The notes beneath the pieces were generated by a model. That model did not search any database and had not been told where the DNA came from. It saw nothing but the letters and a program-made list of their open reading frames with translations. The translations under genes and the position numbers were made by a program. From Rotaria sordida (taxonomy: Eukaryota > Rotifera > Eurotatoria > Philodinida > Philodinidae): 64,000 nt of DNA. The DNA is taken from the NCBI GenBank assembly GCA_905250125.1, contig CAJNOL010000791.1, positions 38,181-102,180 on the forward strand. Direction: 5' to 3'. Below are positions 36,459 to 48,871 of the stretch, piece by piece (positions within the stretch are counted from its first letter, which is position 1; every line of letters begins with the position of its first letter).

Positions 36459-36613
36459 TGGTGTGTGGGTGTGTGTGAGATGTGTAAGCGTGAGAGTGAG
36501 TCTTCCTTCGATGTCACTCAAACCTACACCTATACACTTACACCTACATACCTACACCTGCACACCTACACACCTACACACCTACACACTCGTACAATCA
36601 CCCACATCCATCA
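36459..36613. repeat. Telomere-type palindrome inside the satellite
   Basis: TGTGTGGGTGTGTGTGAGATG runs into GAGTGAGTCTTCCTTCGATG and then a long C-rich tract of CACCTACA units. The centre is the reverse complement of the core seen at 14132-14150, with small changes. Confidence 0.7.
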
Positions 36614-36682
36614 TACCTGTCCTTGGTATTTTTCTTCAAAATATACAGCGAAAATAATTTTACTGTATGCCCCGATACGCAC

Positions 36683-37104
36683 CAGAGGTCGAAACGAACC
36701 GAACTTTTCTGGTCCGAGTTCGGTTCGGTTCGACTGAATTTTTCAAAACCGGTTCGGGCTCGGTTCGGTTCGATTGAGTTTTTAAAAAGTCAGTTCGAGT
36801 TCGGTTCGGATCGACTCGAACCGAACCGAACCACTAGACTTCGGATCGGGTCGGCAAAAATAGTTTAAAAAAGCTGTATATTAGTATTCTAATGGCAGAT
36901 AATTGCTTATTTTAACTACCCTTTAACTAGTGACCCGTTTGAGAGAAGTGAAAGTACTTTTTTGAATATGTAAGGCGACTTTTAAAAACTGACAACTGCT
37001 ACCGATCCAGACCGAGCCAAGATTGCCCGGTTCGAGTTCGGTTCGGTTCGATTGAGTTTTCTAAAAGTCGGTTCGTGTTCGGTTCAGTTCGTTTTCGGCC
37101 TCTG
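36683..37104. mobile_element. 422-bp hAT MITE
   Basis: Terminal repeats CAGAGGTCGAAACGAACCG and (as complement) CAGAGGCCGAAAACGAAC, with exact 8-bp target duplications ATACGCAC at 36675-36682 and 37105-37112. The interior is made of GGTTCGGTTCG repeats. No ORF belongs to it. Confidence 0.88.
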
Positions 37105-38990
37105 ATACGCACACTGTAATTTTACATAGAGATAGAACTAAAATAGAGAAGAGCCTTTCAATCAAAATCACCATACCTATCTGTCTTCTTCTTCTTGAAA
37201 ACATACAGAAAATATAATTTTATCGCATGGCTCAAGGCGCACACTATTTTTCTACATAGAGTAAACTAAAAAAGAGAAGATGCATTCAATTGAAAGCATC
37301 GAACCTGTCAGATGTTTTTCTCCTTGAAAATATACAGAAAAATATTTTTGTTTCATGGCTCAATGCGCACTATCGTTTACTAAATAGAGAGAGGCCGAAA
37401 AAAAGAGAAGAGACCTTCGATCAAAAGCATCATACCTGCCCTTGTTGTTCTTCTTGAACATATACAGAAAAATAATTTTGTTTCCATGGCCCAATAGTCA
37501 CACTCTTTTTCCACATAGAAAGGAAATAAAAAAGGAGAAGTGAGTTTCAGTCAGAAGCACCATATCTATCTGTCTTCTTCTTGAAAACAACACGAAAAAA
37601 TAAATTTATTGTATATCTGAATGCTCACACTGTCTTTCTAGATAGAAAGGGAACGAAAAGAGAGAAGAGTCCTTCTATTGAAAGCATCATATCTGTCTGT
37701 GCTTTTCTTCTTAAAAACATACAGAAAAATGATTTTACTTCATGACCCAATGTGCATACTCTTTTTCTAGATAGAAAGCGAACGTATAAAGAGAAGAGAC
37801 CTGCAATCAAAGATATCATACCTGTCTGTGACGTTGTTCTTGAAAATATATAGAAAAATTAATTTTATTACATGCCTCAATGTGCACACTGTTATTTTGC
37901 ATACAAAGGGAACTAAAAAAGAGAAGAGCCTTTTCATCAAAAGTACCATACTTATATGTCTTCTTCTTCTTCTTCTTCTTAAAAACATAGTAAAAAAATA
38001 GTTTTATTGCATGGATCAACGCGCATACTTCTTTTCTACATAGAGAGAGAACCAAAAAAAGAGAAGAACTGTTCGATTGAAAGCATCATACCTGCTTGTG
38101 TTGTTCTTCTTGAAAATATACAGAAAAAATAATTTTATTGCGTGACTTGGTGGGTGTACTCTTTTTCGATATAGAGAGGAAACAAAAAGAGAGAGAAGCC
38201 CTTCGATCAAAAGCATCACACCTAATGATGTTCTTCTTCTTAAATACGTAGAGAAAATAATTTATTCCATGGCTGAATGCTTACGTTGGTTTTTTCATAT
38301 AGAGAGGAAACAAGAAGAGAGAAGAGCTCTTTAATTGAAAGCATCATACCTGCCTACGTTTTTCTTCTTGAACATATATAGAAAGAATAATTTTATGGTA
38401 TGTTTGCGTGCACCCACTCCGTTTTTTACATACAGAGGGAACGAAAGAAGAGGCGAGTCCTTCAGTCAAAAGCATCCCACCTTGGTGTGTTTCTCTTCTT
38501 AGCAACAAAGAGACAAAATAATTTTATTGCATGGCTCAATGCGCACACTCTTTTTCTGAATAGCTAAAGCACGAGAAAAAAGAAGAGGCGTTCGATCAAA
38601 ATCATCATACCTAACTGTGTTCCTCTTCTTGAAAACATTGTAGAAAAATAATTTTGTTTCATGGCTCAATGGGTGCACTCTTTTTCTAGATAGAGACGGA
38701 ACGACACAAGAGAAAACCAGTTTGTTTGAAAGCATCATACCAGCCCACGTTCTTCTTCTTGAAAATATACCGAAAAAAATCATTTTATTATATGCCTGAA
38801 TGCGCTCACTCTTCGTTATTTTTTACACAGAGAGGGAATGGAAAAGAGAAGAGTCTTTCAATCGAAAGTATCATACCTATTTGTCTTTTTCTTCATGAAA
38901 ACATATTGAAAAATAAATTTATTGCATGACCCAATGCGCACAATATTTTTCACGTAGGGGAGAAGAAAACAGAAGAGTCATTTGACTGAA

Positions 38991-40482
38991 ATGGTCATTT
39001 CTAGCTGCGCTATTGTTCAACATAACGTAGAGAAAAAAAATCAGTGTTGTCGCCTGATAGCGTTACGTTACTTTATCTTTCGACATATTCACGTAGAAAC
39101 AGACATATGTGTAGGAACTGCAAAATGATAAACCGTTTTTTTTTGGTGTATGTAGGCCTATCTGTCTAAAACATGTGTGTTGAAAGACTATTTACCTAGT
39201 TCTGCATAATTTGTTTTATGAGATTTTTGTGTTTCTCAGTTTCTCATTTTGAACGCTTTAGACTGGCGAGGTTTTTGTTTTTATATTTATTTGTAAGTTA
39301 TTAGTTTCGAATTTAAGCTTTTGGTGATTGCATTGGTGAAACTTTCTTGACTCTCAAGTTTTAAGATTTTTTGTAGTGAAAAGCATAGAGTATCTTCATT
39401 AGAGATTTTTAAATATTTTGTATAATAGTATTTTTAGTTTGTACTGAGATAAAAATGACTGTTATGAAACCACTCTTACTAGCTAGTCTCCGATATTGTC
39501 TCGCGCGCTACCAGCCATATAAAAGTTAAGCTTTTATGCTCTTTGTATCCATAAACGTTTGTTGCGTACCCAATTTTGTGGAGTTTTCTATCCGAGATTG
39601 TCGGCTCACGAATATTTCTAAAATAATTTCAATTGTAAATATTGTAATTTATGATTATGTAAATTTTTTTTTTTTTTTGAGTTCGAATGTAGATTTTTTC
39701 CAAATCAGATAGTGTTCCAACTAGGTCTGTGACAGCTCACCATTCTATGAATCTGTTATTTTTTAAGATCTGCGTCTAGAAATAAGTTCCTTTTTTTTCG
39801 GACTAGATCCGGTGTGTAGTTTTTCTTTCGGAAACTGGATCTACTGGTCAGTTCTGTTTTCGGAACTCGGTTCATTAATCAATTCTTCTTTCGAGTACTG
39901 GGTCTAGTGACCAGTCCTTTCCAGATGGACTTGGTGTACTGATAATGTTAATGCAGTAATTCTATTCAGTACTTGTTCGAGTTGTCAAAAAAACAACTGG
40001 TCACCAGTTTCGGTTGATTTCAAAGCAACTGGTGAGCACTCTCAGCTCTTTTCAAGTGAACTAAATGTGTGATACTATTTCAGTTCCTCGATCACGAACT
40101 GTTGCAGATCTACTTCAAATTCAACACCTATTAGAAAACGTATTTTCCTCGTTGCAATATGACTTTTTGTACACCACTATAGACCATGATAGGCAACTCA
40201 GAATAAAATTCTTGAGTTTCACACATCATGACAGATGTGTCGACATGCCATTTGGCATTTTTTTGATCAATAAGTTTTTTATTTTGGTTTTAGAATAAAG
40301 TTCTTGCTAAAATTTGGACCAAGTTTTTGTTTAAATTGATTTTTTGAATTCTAATTAAATGTTGAATTGGGCATATCGCTCAGTGTTTCGTACCTAGATT
40401 TAATTGTAGATTTAAAAGTACGGTTTTAATTTGAGGAAATTTTTGAATTAGAATTATTATTTCACTTAAATCCGAAATTACA
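38991..40482. other. Intergenic with short degenerate repeats
   Basis: No gene is recognised. Positions ~39780-39930 carry three to four degenerate copies of a TTTCGGAAACTGGATCTACTGGTCAGT-like unit of roughly 40-45 bp. The rest is AT-rich. Confidence 0.4.
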
Positions 40483-41514
40483 TTGGGCAATCCAAAAGTA
40501 GCAGCAAAGTATTTTAGTTTCTCATAAAAAGTTTAAAGAAACTTTCTCTCTGTACTTTAAAAAAAAACCTGTCTTTAATAACTATACGTATAATATCGAC
40601 TTGACAGGCACTTTGTCTTTTTTTTGTCCTGTCATTTAAAAATATGATTTTCTCTTGACAGAAATATGATGGTCAACTTGAAACAATCTTATCTAGTATC
40701 TTTTTAATATCAACTAGTCCTGTTTTAATTCATCATGTAGAACGGAAACAAACTATTAACCATCAATATTACATCAATAATTGTTTGCAACCTTTCATCA
40801 AAAAAACCGAGAAGCAAAGATCCTCATATGGTGTTCATGATATTAAACTTCATCACGATAATGGATGAACACATTTTCATAAAGATGTGTTGAATTGTCT
40901 TGAATCTGAAGGTATCATAATAATTCCACACACGCCTTATTCTTCGGATCTGCCACCATGTGATTTTTGGTTATTTGACTTGATCAAAGAAAATCTAACT
41001 AATCAAAACGATACAGAATTGTTGCATTAAGATGTGTCTAACTTCATGGACTCTTTAAATAAAGACAAGTATAGAAATAAGTTCGATAAATGAATTCAAC
41101 GGATGCAATTTTGAATGGATAATCGAACATTTGATGAAATAAAAATTTGATAAACTTGTTTTTGTATTTCTTTTTTGTTCTACCGCCACTACTTTTTGTA
41201 TATCCTAATATGTATAGACAGCTAGGCATTGAATGAGACGAGAAAAGAAAGAAAAATAAACGAAGAGAAGAACATTGAATATCAGAAAGAGAATACAGAT
41301 TGTTGATATAATATGTTCTAATATCACCATTACATGACATAACAAGCAGATTTTATCAAAATTTTATTATTACGATATTAGTTGAAGAATGATCAAATAT
41401 TACAGAAAAATACAGCATTATTGTTTTTACCATAAGACTATATAAAGAGAAAGTTTCTTTAAGTTTTTTATAAGGAATTAAAATACCTTCATCACTACTT
41501 TTGAATTGCCCTAA
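40483..41514 (+). mobile_element. Dead mariner-type transposon
   Basis: Inverted ends ~70 bp long start TTGGGCAATCCAAAAGTAG on the left and TTAGGGCAATTCAAAAGTAG on the right (complement). Between ~40670 and 41090 the plus strand carries a decayed DDE transposase: VHDIKLHHDNG, stop, THFHKDVLN, IIIIPHTPYSSDLPPCDFWLF and HxxVSNFMDSLNKDKYRNKF-like text. The second and third catalytic Asp contexts are visible but stops and the loss of the N-terminal helix-turn-helix part make it inactive. Confidence 0.8.
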
Positions 41515-41954
41515 GTAGTTTCTTTCTTGATAAATCTATCATTCAAAGTACCAAATTACAGTTGAAAAACTTTTGTATTTACTATAATTACTTTAGAGTG
41601 ACTGTTCAAGTATTTAGTTTTATAGAGATATGCTCCAATCGGACACATTCTCCTTTCAACATTTTTCACCAAGATCATATTATTCACCATTCCGATCTGT
41701 TTTTTCATAACAACACGTATTTGATAAGAATCGATTCTATTTATTTCTACGTGAAGTTTGAGGCAATTATTCTCGTGACATATGCTTGATGTATGATTCA
41801 CTGTTTGCATGCATAATGCAAAAAGTTGTTTTTCTTCCTCCTCTCGCTACAATACTAAGTGGAGAAAATTTTGACGAATGACATGTGGCAACCATTCATC
41901 GAACAAGTTTCATACACAGTTACAATCAACAAAAAGAAAACATTACTCATATAA

Positions 41955-43469
41955 ATGGAAACATTCCAAAATAGATTTACATCTGAATTAATATCTATGA
42001 ATGATATTATTAATCTTCTTCGTAATTCTATACAACAGCAATACAATGCCAAACAACTTGACATAAAAAATGAAACTATTGAAAAAAATGTTCGAATTTT
42101 ATTTGAACAAGATTATGTTTGTCGATATATTTCCAATACAAATGGTGAATTATCATTAGCTTATCCAAGTCAAATTCTTGTACCTATTATTGACAAATGG
42201 TCTGAAGTACAAACGCCAAAAATTACACCATCAATCAATATTCGTGATTGTTGTGTTCGATCACGAATTGCTCGATGTCGATCTCGTCTCGTTGTTCCTA
42301 CCTTATTCATCGATGGAAAGTATATTTGTCGATCGGCAACTCTCTCGTCCTGGGGTGAAATATATCCACGATTAAGTATGGATCTTTTAGTAGATGCTGG
42401 CAATAGACGTTTTGCTCAACCTGCAGCCAATATTGACAATGCTTTCATTGACATTGAACAACCTCAACAACGGACTATTTTTGATAAACTTCGCAGTGCT
42501 GATGTTGATCTATTGAATATATTCGATATCGGTTCAATAGTAAATTTGATGGTACAACAGAAAAATATTCTATTCGGTATGAAAATAACAGCATCGGAAA
42601 AGTTTGATAAACACGATCGATATAGAACATTTCAAATGATATTACTTCCCTATCCAGGATGTGAACATTTTCGAGAAGTAGCTATACAGAAATACAATGG
42701 TGAATTTATGTTTTACGATTGGTCTCTATCGAAAAATGATGCTCTACTTGACGTACCGATTCATCTTGCTTCACGTGTAAATACCGATTGGTTATTTTGG
42801 CGATCATGGAATACTATTCAATTAACGCAGAACTATTTTCAAATACTTCTTCGTCATCTTGAAACAGAAAAACGTGGTATTCTTATTCATTGTCTTTCGG
42901 GATGGGATCGAACACCATTGTTTATATCTTTGCTTCGTTTATCATTATGGGCCGATGGTTTTATTCATCAATCACTGACAGTTGAAGAAATACTCTATTT
43001 AACACTTGCCTACGACTGGTATTTATTTGGACATAATTTACCAGAACGATTACCACATGGTGAAGAAATTCTCTATTTTACTTTCATGGTTCTTCCATAT
43101 TTAGTTGGTGACGAATTTGTTTTTCAATCATCGAATACTACTCGTCACCATTCGACATTGACAACAAATGGAATTAGTTGTAATTATATGCCAGAACGTC
43201 ATGTTTATAATAATAACACATCCTGTGTGAATGTTGCAGATGATTCAGTAATCAATGTTCATCGAAATCCATGTCAATATAATTCGATTGGTTTTGAAGA
43301 AAATAAAAAAACGATTCGCAAAGAGAAATTACTTGCTGTTTTTCATCTATTTCATACATGTTATCGAACTGTCATACCAAAAATTTCAACTACATTGAAT
43401 AATGGACCACCACCAGTACCAGATATGGCTCGTAGAATTAAGAACTTTGTATTGCAAAGGCGATCGTAA
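41955..43469 (+). CDS. MTMR14 (Jumpy)-like phosphoinositide phosphatase
   Basis: MTMR14 removes the 3-phosphate from PI3P and PI(3,5)P2, acting in autophagy and muscle calcium control. One uninterrupted 504-codon ORF contains the family-specific stretch CRSRLVVPTLFIDGKYICRS, ATLSSWGE, and the P-loop HCLSGWDRTPLF with catalytic Cys and Arg (CX5R, residue ~312), then SLLRLSLWADGFIHQSL. The protein is shorter than the human one (about 650 residues), mostly at the C-terminus, where low-complexity sequence precedes a final RMARRIKNF-like basic tail. The catalytic loop matches the family and no key residue is missing. It has no introns although its neighbours have several, which could mean retroposition or intron loss. 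Start is the first ATG after an AT-rich leader. Confidence 0.9.
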   Translation: METFQNRFTSELISMNDIINLLRNSIQQQYNAKQLDIKNETIEKNVRILFEQDYVCRYISNTNGELSLAYPSQILVPIIDKWSEVQTPKITPSINIRDCCVRSRIARCRSRLVVPTLFIDGKYICRSATLSSWGEIYPRLSMDLLVDAGNRRFAQPAANIDNAFIDIEQPQQRTIFDKLRSADVDLLNIFDIGSIVNLMVQQKNILFGMKITASEKFDKHDRYRTFQMILLPYPGCEHFREVAIQKYNGEFMFYDWSLSKNDALLDVPIHLASRVNTDWLFWRSWNTIQLTQNYFQILLRHLETEKRGILIHCLSGWDRTPLFISLLRLSLWADGFIHQSLTVEEILYLTLAYDWYLFGHNLPERLPHGEEILYFTFMVLPYLVGDEFVFQSSNTTRHHSTLTTNGISCNYMPERHVYNNNTSCVNVADDSVINVHRNPCQYNSIGFEENKKTIRKEKLLAVFHLFHTCYRTVIPKISTTLNNGPPPVPDMARRIKNFVLQRRS

Positions 43470-46400
43470 TTTCATTGATATTTTTGAATGAATTGTGATA
43501 TGTTGCAGCTGAACTTGAAACATCATATTTTCTCTGTTCTTTTGTGAAACACAATTGTAAACGATTGTGGAAGAGATGTTTTGAATTTTGAATCAGAATG
43601 AAATATCTAAATAAAAAACATCGATTTCTTACTCTCTTCATTTTGTAATTATTTCAATCCTGACTACATGTTGTTAAGACAATTGGAATTTTTTTTCTTC
43701 TCTTCACCTTGTAGTAGATTGTTATGAAAATAAAAATGAAGGGAGTGGATGACTTCATCTCTTTGAATGCATCTATCCACCATCAGTTACAAGGTCGGTC
43801 GAAGTTGTATTCAAATTAAATTTTTTCAAGATATTATCGCTTTTTAGGATCCGTGATTTGTGACTTTTGATAAATCAATATGTTTTTATATGTATTCTCG
43901 TGACAAAGCTTCAAATAGTCTATTCAATCAATAAAACAACATTCCCTAAATATCAGAACCAGTGAGCTAAGCGAAAATTTCAATGAAGATTTCATTTTAA
44001 GAATGATTCAATTATAGTCTTTAGGATAGTGTTTCACAACAAGGTGTGCAATAACACAATTGCAATGAGAAGAAAATTTCTCAATGATAAAGATGGGATC
44101 TATTCGTGTTTTTTTTTGAACCGAATCAAATTGAGCTCATCTCTGCTCGATAGAGCAGGCAACAATAACATATGATACTAATAGAAAAAGTCCGTACATA
44201 ATGATACCCATAATATTTCTCTTCTTTGATTGCTTGCTTCTATATTTTTACTATTTCTTAATAGAGGTCAATCCAACAACAAACAATGACTTCCTTTAAG
44301 TTGTTTACAACTTGACATGAGCGTCAAATGTTTGATGTCAAGATTGAAAGCGATGGGAACAGGAAACGTCAACAAAGTATAAACTCGCCAGATTGTTGTA
44401 ACATTCTCTTCATCTATTATGGCAAAGATCGAATCTTCGAAGCCACTTGCCACCAAATACAATAACATAAAATTTCTTAGTTGATAGATTCATTCGATTG
44501 AAGTTTCACATGAAGATACTTGAAAGATTATCTGGGTGTAATTCGAACTAGGACAACACTGAATTCAAAATCCTGAATTATCTCAGTGAAAAATTTTTGA
44601 TTTACTATAGGATTATTTGTGAAATAAAATCCAGTCTAATAGATTCCCAATATCACTGAGCCACAGATAACTTTAAAGCTCTTTATTTTTTTCTCGTTTT
44701 CTATGATTCTATACAATAACAAAATGATTACTTTTTATTAAAACCAATTCAAACAGTTCTCTATCAGCTATGACAGAATAACTTTTTGAAAAAGTATATA
44801 CTGAGGAAAAGTTATAGCAAAATAAGTGAGAATTCTTTGGAGTTTATCTGAATTACATCGTATGGAGGGATTCGAATCACTGCAATATAAATTTTCGGTG
44901 TCTTATTTTTCTATCATCTTATTGATTTCTTAGACATTTTCAAATCAGTAGCATTTACTTTTGATAGATAAACTTGCTCCTCAATCTACGTCGATCGACA
45001 TTATAAAATGAGAAAACAATATCTACAATATATCTAAGAGTATCGATCTCAGATATTATACACAGTACTATAGAATGTTTATTGAAGGTACATATAATTA
45101 TTACAGATCTTTTCAATGTTTTGTATCGATAAATCACTTTTAATAGATCTTATCTCGGACGCTATTCCATGAAAAAATGCTTCAAGTCTTGTCTATCTAT
45201 TACTGGAAATCTAAAATTGTTAGATACTTTTATTTTCAAAATATTTATCTGATACTAACCATTATTGAATCGTGATTTTCACATTTATTATGCAACGACT
45301 GAACTATACTCATTTTGCATAGCAGAAAGTTTTTATTTCTCATGCTGTTATAAATTTGAAAAAATTGAATATTTTTTCTTTTCTCAGCTAAACACAGAAA
45401 CTCTTGATATTTTTACTAGTGATTGTAAATCACAAATTAATTGATTTACAAAATTTTTATATTGAGTAAATGTACAAGTTAAAAGTCGTTGTTCAACCAC
45501 TTCTCGTTCGCATCTCAAATAGTTTACTTAGGGCAATCCAAAAGTAGTGGCGCCATTACCAAATTTTCTTATAGAAAGGTTAGAGAAATTTTCTTTTTTT
45601 ATGAACAGATAGAGCGTCTTTCGCCCTATTTTTCTATGCTATTTGATCACTATTCAACTGATGTCATAATAATAAAATTTCGATCAGTATAGTACTGTTC
45701 GAAATTATATTCTAGAAGTGATACAGATTTTTTAAATGGTCTCACGCTATCATATCTGAATTGATCCGAATTACCCTAGATTAATTTTACACTAGCAATA
45801 GAAATGAATAACATAAGTCGGAGTATTTTTTAAACTGTATCGCATCTGTTAGTTCGTTTGTTTATTAAGATATTTTCGAATCCGAAAGAAAACAGTTTGA
45901 ACTATCGAATATACATTTTTGTATTACATATGAATATCTAAGTGATGGAAAAATAAGGTAATGAGAATTTCCACTGAAGTGATTCGAATTGTCCAATGTG
46001 GGTATAATTCAAATCGACTCGAAAGGAGTCTTGCTTCTTTTTTTGTTATAAGTTTTTCTCAGTATATATTTTTTCAAAAAGTTCTTCTATTAGTTGATAG
46101 AAAACTCTCTGAACTGATTGTGACAAAAATAGATTTGTAAAGTTTTGATCTGAATTATTACAGATGACTCTATTATGTAGGAAACTATTAATAAAGTTCG
46201 CATCATTTGTAATATAGGTTTCTTAGAAGATATTGAGCTGACATCTACAATTGTTAATCTTTGATTGAAAGAAAGATATCTGTTTTCCAGAGAGTCTGAC
46301 TTAGTAATAAACAACGAATAATGAAGTTAGTATTTCAAATGATATGTAATTTATCATATCGATTATTCATAAGCAGTTGGTTGTTGCTGCACGTAAAAAG

Positions 46401-48871
46401 AGAACGCAATAAGTTATACAATAACTTGAGTAAAGCAATATCAACAAATTTTTTCCTTGCTAGTAGTTGGTTTTGTAGTTGCTTGTGTCTTAACTAAATA
46501 CAGTCAGTAGATATAATTCTCTTGAAAAATTATTAACACTTCAAGCTTTCAACGTCACATAGAAGGATATTTTAGTTTTTGCAATAGAGAAAGTATTGTA
46601 TTGTCTTTCATAAATAATGATCTAAGTTTTTTTTTCTGTCATTTAATGCCTTTCTTGAAAATCTGTTAGTAATAGCTTGTTTATCTGATAGATAGAGGTA
46701 AGATGATAAAAAAAATATTGATCCATACTATTATTATTGTTGTTTATCTTCAATGAATAAATAAAAATTAAGATCACAGCAACAGCACTACCTTTAGTAG
46801 ATATCTATTGTAATTAATCAATACGAGCTTCATTCATAGCTCAACGTCATTTTCACTCTTCAGATATTGACAAACTTAAATTGATCTAGATTTTGTTTTT
46901 ATGATTAGCTAAAACTTTTATCAAAGCATCTTTCTTTTTTTTTTCTCTTCTACTAACTAGTAAAACAATAAATTAACTATGAATAATATACTTATACTAT
47001 TTACTTTATTGTTATATTGTAGAACACATCTATTATTTATTCAATCAGCACGAGATAGGCTTTGAAACAAAAATTCGGCTTGAAATAAAATGTATCAAGT
47101 GGTTTTTTTTTTCAATATTTTTATTAAATACATTCATATCTTATATGTACAATGTTATTCATAATTGCTTTTCCAAATAAATCATTTGACGTAGGTGTCT
47201 ATAGAGAAAAAGAAAAGAGAAATGTTTCTAATATTGCTGCTTGCATTCTCAAGAGTTTTGATCAATTAATTATTATAGTTGATGATGGAAATGACTTTTT
47301 TTTTTATTATAAAAAAGAAACATAGTCGAATAGTTAGTACTGGAAAATTATGAAGTCTGAAAGAACAGTCTTTGCTTGAAAAAAAAATCTACTCCCAAGC
47401 GATTTGAAAAGAAAAACAAATATTGTATATCATAATAAAAAAAAACAATTAATAAACAGTATATAATTCGAATGAACGTCTTGGTTCTCTTTAGTTATAA
47501 AAGATTCTGTATATCATAAGACAATATGTGTTATCTGTCAATATAAAATCAATGTGTTCTTTACATCATGGACGTGCAAAATTCCAGACTTCTAAGTCTT
47601 GTGCTTTGTTGTAATCAATCATTTCGTTTATACCAGTGAGGCAAGTCACATGGTCATGTTTTGTGTATCAATATTCCGTCCTTTAATGAATTGTGTTAAA
47701 AAAACAAAATACATCATAAGGTGCACCGTGTGGACTTCTACAATTTACATAAGATTACTTTTTTTTTTATAGTTGCATATTTCGCTTTCAAAATGGACAA
47801 AGTTTCGAGCGATGAAATTTCGACATTGCGAAAAAATAACACGAACAAAAAATTTCTTTTTTCTTGTTTGATGTTTTTGTCACCTATGTAAATTGTACAG
47901 CTTCTCATACGACATCTTGCCCACATATTTTGTTTTTATTTATGAAAAACATATTAAGTGGTAAAAAGGTGAAACAAGAAAAAAAGGAGTTCGTTCCGTG
48001 CAAAAAAAACAATTGTTGTATGGCTGGAATGTGATAAATAAAAATTTTTATCTATCTTAGAGAGCCGGTTGAAAAAGCTTTTGTAGTGCTCCATGTATTT
48101 ATTTCATAGTGTCACATTACTATTGTTATCTGCATCTCAATAAGAAAAAAAGAAAAGAATTTCTATGAGATATGTTTATATTTCAAAATACATTCTTAAT
48201 AAAATCATAATAGTTTATATGAATTTTTCTCTTTTAATTATCAATAAACAAATAATGATTGAAAATATTCAATTAATTAATTCTATTATTTTCTTCTACT
48301 TTCAAGAAGATTAACGAGTTAAATTTAAATGCATCGATAGCAATTCTCACATCCGAATAAGCTAAATTCTATGATGTTATACATTTAGGTTATCCTATAC
48401 TTTTAGAAATATATCATATAGTACAACAGATAGTTGACCATAATATAGTGACATCTATGTTAAAAAATTTTATAATTAAATAATTATAAATGTTCTCTTT
48501 GTTTATGAAGAGTTTTATTAATTTTCATCAAGAAATAAATTTATAATTTTTTTTTTTCTTTTCCTCCTATACAATGATCTTACTAATGTCGATTATCGTT
48601 CGATTGAATCCATTTCATCTTCTTCTTTTTCTTACTTCCTCAGTATATAATATTTGTTTATTTATTTTTAAGTCACTGATCATGTCACAAATACTTTTCT
48701 CATGAATTTTTTTTTATTTTTCATAGGTTTTCATTTCTATCATTTATTTATTCTTATTAGTTATTAATTCTAATTGTTGTTCAACCTCGATGTTTTGCGT
48801 TTATTTTAATAAATTAATTTTATTATTAAATCAAAAAATTCATTTTTTTATTGTCGTTAATTCTTTTTCAA
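43470..48871. other. 5.4-kb AT-rich region without recognisable genes
   Basis: The only structured item is a solo mariner terminus at ~45528-45610 (TTAGGGCAATCCAAAAGTAG) matching the element at 40.5-41.5 kb. Many poly-A/T runs occur. No open frame here has recognisable protein character. Confidence 0.4.
45528..45610. repeat. Solo mariner terminal repeat
   Basis: TTAGGGCAATCCAAAAGTAGTGG and the following ~60 bp match the right terminus (complement) of the dead mariner. No second end was found nearby. Confidence 0.65.

Larger units (their letters stand above)
36145..38990. repeat. ~130-bp satellite array
   Basis: About 20 diverged tandem units share GCATCATACCTGTCTGT, TTCTTCTTGAAAATATACAG, AAAAATAATTTTATTGCATG, GCTCAATGCGCACACTCTTT and AGAGAAGAGCCTTTCGATCA. 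The spacing of the CATCATACCT motif (37290, 37428, 37558, 37685, 37815 and onward to 38868) gives a period of about 128-137 bp. The array is interrupted by a telomere-type palindrome and a hAT MITE. Open frames inside follow the repeat and are not genes. Confidence 0.85.

Noticed and set aside
37625-38929. Several short open frames in both strands
   Set aside because: They recur with the ~130-bp satellite period and encode repeat-derived peptides.
40065-40298. 77-codon frame just left of the mariner
   Set aside because: No transposase motif and it lies outside the terminal repeats; nothing supports coding.
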